This document shows, in pieces, positions 58,976-64,000 of a DNA stretch of 64,000 nucleotides. The notes beneath the pieces are model-generated. The model had not been told where the DNA came from, ran no database searches, and was given only the letters and a program-made list of their open reading frames with translations. The stretch is from assembly GCA_963848195.1 (NCBI GenBank), contig CAWKCY010000005.1:62001-126000 (forward strand). The letters are read 5' to 3'. The stretch's first letter is position 1; each line of letters starts with the position of its first letter. A program made the translations under genes and the position numbers. This DNA comes from CAVQBP01 sp963848195 (GTDB lineage Bacteria; Bacteroidota; Ignavibacteria; Ignavibacteriales; Ignavibacteriaceae).

Positions 58976-59918
58976 TTAATTTTTACTCTTAGTTAAAATT
59001 TCTTTATAATTTTTAATCAGTGTATTGACATTATCGGTATATTCTTTACGAAAAGAAATAACCTGATCTGTATTCATTAGTGTCAGCAGTTGTTTTCCTC
59101 CCGGATAAGAGTTGAGCTGTTCTGCCGCATTAATAATTAATTTCCTATGCTCTTCATTTTTAAAATTTTTAGGAAACGCAGTAACAGTTTGAATTAGATC
59201 CGGACTTACGGCCAGTATTTTCAATTTATTTCCAACTTGCGGATTAAGTTCTGTCATTAGGTTAAAAGAATTTTTTGTTACTATACATGCATTTAATTGC
59301 TGAAAGAACACTGAAAGAATTAGCTGCGATTCTTTATCGGATTCTTTTATCTCACTAAAATATTTATTAGGAATTGGCAGGTTATTTATATTAAGTAAAT
59401 AACTCAACCACATGTTCGGGATAGAATAATTAGACTTTGACACTATCCCGATTTTTGAACCTTTAAGTTCGGCAAGGTTTTTAATGTTTTCTTCAGTCAA
59501 CAGAATATAGTCATTAAATATCTGGCCACCTTTTAAAGGGACAAATGCTCCTTCAAGATTTAATTTAGCTTTATAATTCAAATAATCGACAGAATTTAGA
59601 CATATTAAAGCTGCATCATTTAAAAGAAGAAGAGTTTAAGTTTTCTATATTATCGACAAGAACCGGTTTTAATTTAAATTCGGGTTTAATTGTTTTTTCA
59701 ATTTCTTTAACCCAAACTTTCAATGCTGCCGCTGCATCATTCATATCAACGTCTGAAAATAAATTTTTCAAGAAAATAACTTTATAAGTAGGTAATGATT
59801 CTTCTTTAGCTGATTGACTGTAAAGTTGAAGAGTTCCAATTAAATTTATTATTAATAATAGAATAAATGGCCTTTTTCCTACTTTACTTTTAATAATATT
59901 TTTAGAATCTATTTTCAT
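58976..59918 (-). CDS. PhnD-like periplasmic binding protein 3, one frameshift
   Basis: The 5' frame (59616-59918) has a signal peptide and YKVIFLKNLFSDVDMNDAAAALKVW. The 3' frame (58976-59581 and upstream of it) continues with ALICLNSVDYLNYKAKLN, matching the two paralogues (there ALNVVDFMQLKDKF and LIMLNSIDYLNLKSKM). Adding one base to the T3 run at 59619-59621 joins them as SSFKNDAALICLNSV. Conserved landmark: ESQLILSVFFQQLNACIV and TELNPQVGNKL. Phosphonate-binding-protein-like (PF12974) fold; ligand unknown. It overlaps the previous gene by 4 bp and abuts the kinase. Confidence 0.82.
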
Positions 59919-60871
59919 TTATTGTTAGAAAAAGTTTGTAAATTTTGCTTCTTTAGCCCCTTCTTAGACCCGGATATTTTTTTATAATCTTCTAATAATT
60001 GTCTATAACTATCTAAATCTGTGTCATGAAATAAAACTAATTTATTTATTTTCATCATCATCATTATTTGTTTTCCTGATACTAATTCATGCATCTTAAG
60101 AGCATTGTCTGTAAAAACTTTTCTATCTTCTTCATTTATGTAATTCTTTGTAAAACACATTATGGTAAAGATATAATATGGTGAAGATGCCAATGGAGTT
60201 AATCTTGCTTCCATTTGAGGATTTAATTCTGCCATTATCCTAAATATTTTCTCCGGGACCAGACATGCATCTATTTTGCCGAAAAAGAGGTTAAGGATAA
60301 GTTGTGATTCATTCGGGGTTGTAATTATTTCTTTGAAATAGCTCTTTATATCAGATATATTATTTTTAGCACAAAAAACATCAAACCATAATTTGGGAAT
60401 ATCATTATTATACTTACTTGTTATTCCAATTCTGAGATTCTTTAAATCTTTTATATCCTTATAGTTTTTATCTTTAGAAGTTAATAGTAGATATCTAAAT
60501 TCGGTATCTCCTTTAAAAGAAGCTATGAACTGTGGATCCAGAGAGAATTTATCTTTTAATTGCATAAAATCGACGACATTGAGAGCAAGAAATGCGAGAT
60601 TTCCTTTTATTAAATCTTCATGAACTTCGTTATAGTTTTCATATATTTTTAAATCGAGGTCATAGTTACTTTTATTCAATTTTCTAATTTCATTAAGCCA
60701 AATGTTGCATGCGGCACCAGCATCATTAATATTTACATCATTAAATAACTCTTTCATTATACCTATTGTATAATATTTGGGAAGCTTTTGAGAATAAGAG
60801 TTAACACTTAATAAAATAATAAATACAATCAATTGAGAAATGACCATATAATATTTATTATATTTGTTCAC
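59915..60871 (-). CDS. PhnD-like periplasmic binding protein 2
   Basis: A 318-residue secreted protein. A signal peptide (about 1-27) precedes YTIGIMKELFNDVNINDAGAACNIW, LNVVDFMQLK, LRIGITSKYNNDIPKLWFD, ESQLILNLFFGKIDACLVP and AELNPQMEARL. Resembles phosphate/phosphonate ABC binding proteins of the PhnD type. No ABC permease or ATPase is near, and a sensor kinase follows in the operon, so it more likely feeds a signal than transport. It ends 4 bp inside protein 3's gene. Confidence 0.85.
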   Translation of the reverse strand: MNKYNKYYMVISQLIVFIILLSVNSYSQKLPKYYTIGIMKELFNDVNINDAGAACNIWLNEIRKLNKSNYDLDLKIYENYNEVHEDLIKGNLAFLALNVVDFMQLKDKFSLDPQFIASFKGDTEFRYLLLTSKDKNYKDIKDLKNLRIGITSKYNNDIPKLWFDVFCAKNNISDIKSYFKEIITTPNESQLILNLFFGKIDACLVPEKIFRIMAELNPQMEARLTPLASSPYYIFTIMCFTKNYINEEDRKVFTDNALKMHELVSGKQIMMMMKINKLVLFHDTDLDSYRQLLEDYKKISGSKKGLKKQNLQTFSNNK

Positions 60872-60872
60872 T

Positions 60873-61817
60873 TTATTTTACTGCACCTTTTTTAAATAAA
60901 TTATTGTAATCAGTCAAAAGTTCTTGAGAGCTCTCTAAATATTCTGCCTTAAATCTTACTGCATTTTCGGTCTTAAGTAAGGTTAATATTTGTGTGCCTG
61001 AGTTATAACTGGCAAGATTTAAGGAAGCCTCGATAAACCTTTCGCTATAGCTGAATTTTCTTGAATTTTCTGTAAAACATGATAATCCCCTTAAATAACC
61101 TGGTGATTCGAACAGAACATTTAATTGTTCTCCAATCTGAGGATTTAATTCTTTCATTGTCTCGAAAACGGATTTTGGAACAATACATGCGTCGTTTTGC
61201 CCAAAAAATACGGACATAACTAATTGGGATTCACTATCATATTCCTTAACAGAACTGAAGAATTCTTCCTTTTTTTTCTGTTTATTCTTATTTAACAAAA
61301 CCTCCAGCCACATATCAGCGACAGGGTAATAAGATATTTTTAGTAATCCGAGCTTTTTATTTTTTAAATCTTTAAGATTTTTATACTGATTTCCTTTTAC
61401 TAATAATAAAAATTGCATATAAATATTATCTTTATCTGTTGCAGCAAGAATCGGATATAAATGCATTTTTGACTTAAGATTTAAATAATCTATAGAATTG
61501 AGCATTATTAGTCCAAAATTATCTCTGGCAGGAGAATTTACAATTTCCTGCATATTATCAAATAACTGAAGATTGAATCTCACCCCCATTTTCAATTGTT
61601 TTTGGAGCGCTTCACCCCACACTTTGATTGCAGCTTTTGCATCATTTAGGTTCACATTGATGAATATATTTTTAGGACATACTAGAATAAAATTTTCTTC
61701 ATCCGGATTATTAAATTTTTTACCTTCTGCATTGCTCAATATTGGCAGAATAATTAAGATTATAGTAATAATGAATGAAAAACCATTTCTATATTTATTC
61801 GAAGAAAATTTGTTCAT
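60873..61817 (-). CDS. PhnD-like periplasmic binding protein 1
   Basis: A 314-residue secreted protein: signal peptide, then LVCPKNIFINVNLNDAKAAIKVW, LIMLNSIDYLNLKS, LGLLKISYYPVADMWLEV, ESQLVMSVFFGQNDACIVP and KELNPQIGEQL. Same domain order as proteins 2 and 3, from which it diverges at perhaps a third or less identity overall by eye. First of the three binding-protein genes; starts 24 bp after the TolC-like gene. Confidence 0.85.
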   Translation of the reverse strand: MNKFSSNKYRNGFSFIITIILIILPILSNAEGKKFNNPDEENFILVCPKNIFINVNLNDAKAAIKVWGEALQKQLKMGVRFNLQLFDNMQEIVNSPARDNFGLIMLNSIDYLNLKSKMHLYPILAATDKDNIYMQFLLLVKGNQYKNLKDLKNKKLGLLKISYYPVADMWLEVLLNKNKQKKKEEFFSSVKEYDSESQLVMSVFFGQNDACIVPKSVFETMKELNPQIGEQLNVLFESPGYLRGLSCFTENSRKFSYSERFIEASLNLASYNSGTQILTLLKTENAVRFKAEYLESSQELLTDYNNLFKKGAVK

Positions 61818-61841
61818 GTTTTTATCAAAATGTTAGGTTAT

Positions 61842-63263
61842 CTAATTTTCCCCGATCTCCTTACCTATAATCATTTCAAGTTTAGCTTGAGCAATTGAAT
61901 GATCATAAAGGGCTTTTTGGTACTGTGCCTGCACAAATGATTCCATTAACTGGGCTTCAACAAGATCTTTGGCTTCAACCATATCCATCTGAAAAGCTCT
62001 TTCGTTTAATTCTCTGCTTTCTTCTGCAGTATTTTTTGCTTCTAAGGTTTTCTTCAGCTGGTCTTCAGTTGTTTTAACATCATTACAGGCATTTCTTACC
62101 TGAAGAATTATAGCATCGTGCAGTAATTGTTTTTGATCTGTTATTTCATTTAATTTTGCTTTTGCCTCATCAACTTCACCTGATGTTCTGAATCCGGAAA
62201 ATATCGGCATTTCCATCCCTAACCCTACGGTCCACATAGACTTATTATCTTTATTAACAAAGCCATACCGATAAGAATTTATATTCTGATCAAAACTGCC
62301 GAATATTCCTATACTTGGTAAAAAACCGCTTTGTGCCTCATCAATCTTGGATTTAAATACTTCTACGGCAGAATTTACCTTAGACCAATCCGGATTATAG
62401 TTATATGCAGTTGTTACTATGCTGTCTGCATTCAAACTGTAATTTATATTCGGAATTTCGTCTGAACTTACATCGAAATCGGCCGGCAAATTGCCACCGA
62501 GAGAAAAACGCAAAGCTTCTTTTGATAATTCAATTTTCCCTTTAATTCCGGATACTAACGTCCGTATTTGATCAACAATCACTTTATTTCTTAAATAATC
62601 AATTTTGGTTACCTTCCCCGAACCATTTTTGTACATACTTTCAGTAAGATTTAGAGTTGCTTCAAGTTTTTCCAAAGCATTCTCACCGATATTATATAAT
62701 ACCTTTGTGAAAACTACAGAATAGTAGTAGCTTTTTACTTCAAACCTAATTTCCAGATCAGTTTTTTTGGTCTCCTGTTTGGCTATCTCAATGCCATATT
62801 CAGCTTGCTTATTTATAGATTGTACTTTACCGCCGGTATATAATGGATAAGTAAGAGTTAAAGCGCCGTGTAAATTTTGTTTGTCCATTACTTTAGCATC
62901 TTGTTCGGGAACAGGGATATCAAAATTCAAAGTAAGACCAGATAAATTAACGGGTAGGCTCATTTTAAATGAGGGGAGTACAAAAGTTGGATCCTGATCC
63001 ATTAAGCTATATACTGCCTTTAAAGCTAACTGCGGCCAATATCCCGATTCAGCCTGTTTTTTCTGAGCAGCTGCTATATTAACTCCTTCTTTTGCGGCAT
63101 CCATTTTATGATTGTTTTCCAGAGCAATTTCAATACAGTTTTTTAAGGAGAGCACTTTTACAAATTGATTATTTGTTGAATCTTGTGAAATTTCCTGAGG
63201 AAAAGAATTAGAATAGTTCAGAATAAATAAGAATGAACTTATTGCTACTATTTTTCCAATCAT
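61842..63263 (-). CDS. TolC-family outer-membrane protein
   Basis: A 473-residue protein with a signal peptide and the TolC two-repeat pattern: LKNCIEIALENNHKM at the start, GALTLTYPLYTGGKVQSI before the midpoint and PIFSGFRTSGEVDEAKAKL in the second repeat, with long coiled-coil helices. It forms the outer-membrane channel of an efflux or type I secretion system. No membrane-fusion protein or pump is beside it; instead it heads the binding-protein/kinase unit. Confidence 0.88.
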   Translation of the reverse strand: MIGKIVAISSFLFILNYSNSFPQEISQDSTNNQFVKVLSLKNCIEIALENNHKMDAAKEGVNIAAAQKKQAESGYWPQLALKAVYSLMDQDPTFVLPSFKMSLPVNLSGLTLNFDIPVPEQDAKVMDKQNLHGALTLTYPLYTGGKVQSINKQAEYGIEIAKQETKKTDLEIRFEVKSYYYSVVFTKVLYNIGENALEKLEATLNLTESMYKNGSGKVTKIDYLRNKVIVDQIRTLVSGIKGKIELSKEALRFSLGGNLPADFDVSSDEIPNINYSLNADSIVTTAYNYNPDWSKVNSAVEVFKSKIDEAQSGFLPSIGIFGSFDQNINSYRYGFVNKDNKSMWTVGLGMEMPIFSGFRTSGEVDEAKAKLNEITDQKQLLHDAIILQVRNACNDVKTTEDQLKKTLEAKNTAEESRELNERAFQMDMVEAKDLVEAQLMESFVQAQYQKALYDHSIAQAKLEMIIGKEIGEN

Positions 63264-63575
63264 ATATAATCCTTTATTTTATTCAATTTAATCTTTTTCT
63301 CGAATGAATATCTAATCTTATCATTCTTATAAATAATAATTTAGGGACTGTCCCCTTTGAGAATACTATTATTCCGATTATATTATCGAAACTTTTGTAA
63401 AAATTATTAACGGAATGGACGAATTTTTATAAAAAGCTATAAATTCATATAATGCTTTATTAGATGAGTAAGTAACAGAACTGAGCAACTATCAGGGGAA
63501 GTTCAAAGAATGTAAGCCAAGCCTTATTGGCAATACCCTAATCTATTAAAAAGATTAGGGTATTAATGAAAGTTC
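63264..63575. other. Intergenic region upstream of the sensory operon
   Basis: 312 bases. The TolC-first operon (minus strand) must start here. It also holds the inverted repeat at 63532-63564 ending the next gene. GGGACTGTCCCC at about 63344 is a compact palindrome near the promoter and a possible operator. No gene seen. Confidence 0.5.
63532..63564 (-). terminator. Stem-loop after the T9SS gene
   Basis: Perfect 13-bp stem AATACCCTAATCT (63532-63544) / AGATTAGGGTATT (63552-63564), 7-base loop, 11 bp beyond the stop of the minus-strand gene at 63576. There is no clear U run after it. Confidence 0.6.
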
Positions 63576-64000
63576 TCACTTCAATAAGATAAACTTCTTA
63601 GTTGCTAGGAATTCTCCTGCCTGAATTCTATAAAAGTATACACCACTTGCAATTCCACTTCCATCAAACTGAACTTTATATGTGCCGGGTAATTCCTGCC
63701 GATTTACAAGAGTTTTTACTTCCCTGCCCAAAATATCGAATACTTTTAACGATACAAATCTTGATTGTGGAATAATATATTCTATTGTTGTAGTAGGATT
63801 AAAAGGATTTGGGTAGTTCTGGTTTAAGACAAATGATGAGGGAATATTGGTCTTATTTGTTATTCCGTTAACACCGCTTTGTATATTCATAACCTTCCAC
63901 CCGATATTATTGCTAGCATGTATTTCCGGGAATGAATTATTAGGATCAAGCATAACATATATTCTAGGATTATAGGGAGTATTGTCGGGTATTTTCCAAT
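63576..64000 (-). CDS. T9SS-secreted protein, C-terminal fragment
   Basis: The last 141 codons of a longer gene that enters from the right edge; the frame is open to base 64000 (WKIPDNTPYNPRIYVMLDP precedes the first Met). The end is a T9SS sorting domain: LNQNYPNPFNPTTTIEYIIP, DILGREVKTLVN and ASGVYFYRIQAGEF. The rest (DPNNSFPEIHASNNIGW) resembles the end of CARDB-like repeats before such tails. Function of the whole protein cannot be told. Confidence 0.85.
   Translation of the reverse strand, partial: WKIPDNTPYNPRIYVMLDPNNSFPEIHASNNIGWKVMNIQSGVNGITNKTNIPSSFVLNQNYPNPFNPTTTIEYIIPQSRFVSLKVFDILGREVKTLVNRQELPGTYKVQFDGSGIASGVYFYRIQAGEFLATKKFILLK

Overview
The window looks like chromosomal DNA of an AT-rich Gram-negative bacterium from the Ignavibacteria (Bacteroidota/Chlorobi side). 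The main reason is three secreted proteins (29976-31964, 40995-41813, 63576 to the window edge) ending in a Por-secretion (type IX secretion, T9SS) sorting tail with the QNYPNPFNPST-type motif typical of that group. Lineage is inferred from motifs only; no database search was possible.

Region by region. (1) 1-8707, minus strand: half of a type VI secretion (T6SS) locus, transcribed tagH(FHA)-tssJ-tssK-tssL-tssM-tagF-tssA and running off the left edge. (2) 8708-11570: gene-poor, with a decayed group II intron (domain V plus the 3' half of its reverse transcriptase/maturase), interspersed repeats and a methyltransferase. (3) 11810-31964: housekeeping and stress genes: DsbD, NAD synthetase, a PspC/toast-rack membrane pair, an MGMT-family protein, a glycerophosphodiesterase, endonuclease IV, a tRNA-dihydrouridine synthase, an MFS exporter, an ATP-dependent DNA ligase, a DUF47-PiT phosphate transporter pair, and an AMMECR1-Memo-DUF2520 operon. 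(4) 32299-38089: sensory genes: a chemoreceptor, a bacteriohemerythrin and a hybrid kinase with Hpt. (5) 38230-51426: PAP2, GNAT, FabF, a T9SS cargo protein, a LolA-like protein, an ABC-2 exporter, B12-dependent ribonucleotide reductase, Tex and a cupin. (6) 51461-63263, minus strand: a compact seven-gene unit of a TolC-like protein, three tandem PhnD-like periplasmic binding proteins and three large histidine kinases. It has no ABC permease or ATPase, and I consider it the most novel-looking assembly here.

Six otherwise intact genes (tagH, tssM, the glycerophosphodiesterase, fabF, nrdJ and the third binding protein) are each split by a one-base indel, five of them in short A/T runs. Two of these are normally essential or near-essential, so residual sequencing or assembly error is the simplest explanation. 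I annotate each as one gene and give the break position.

Intergenic DNA carries at least three interspersed repeat families: a TIR-bounded ~105 bp element with two inner palindromes, a ~107 bp element with GGGGCTGACCA ends, and a REP-like unit. It also holds two 11-bp tandem arrays and a G-quadruplex-capable tract at 21419-21455.
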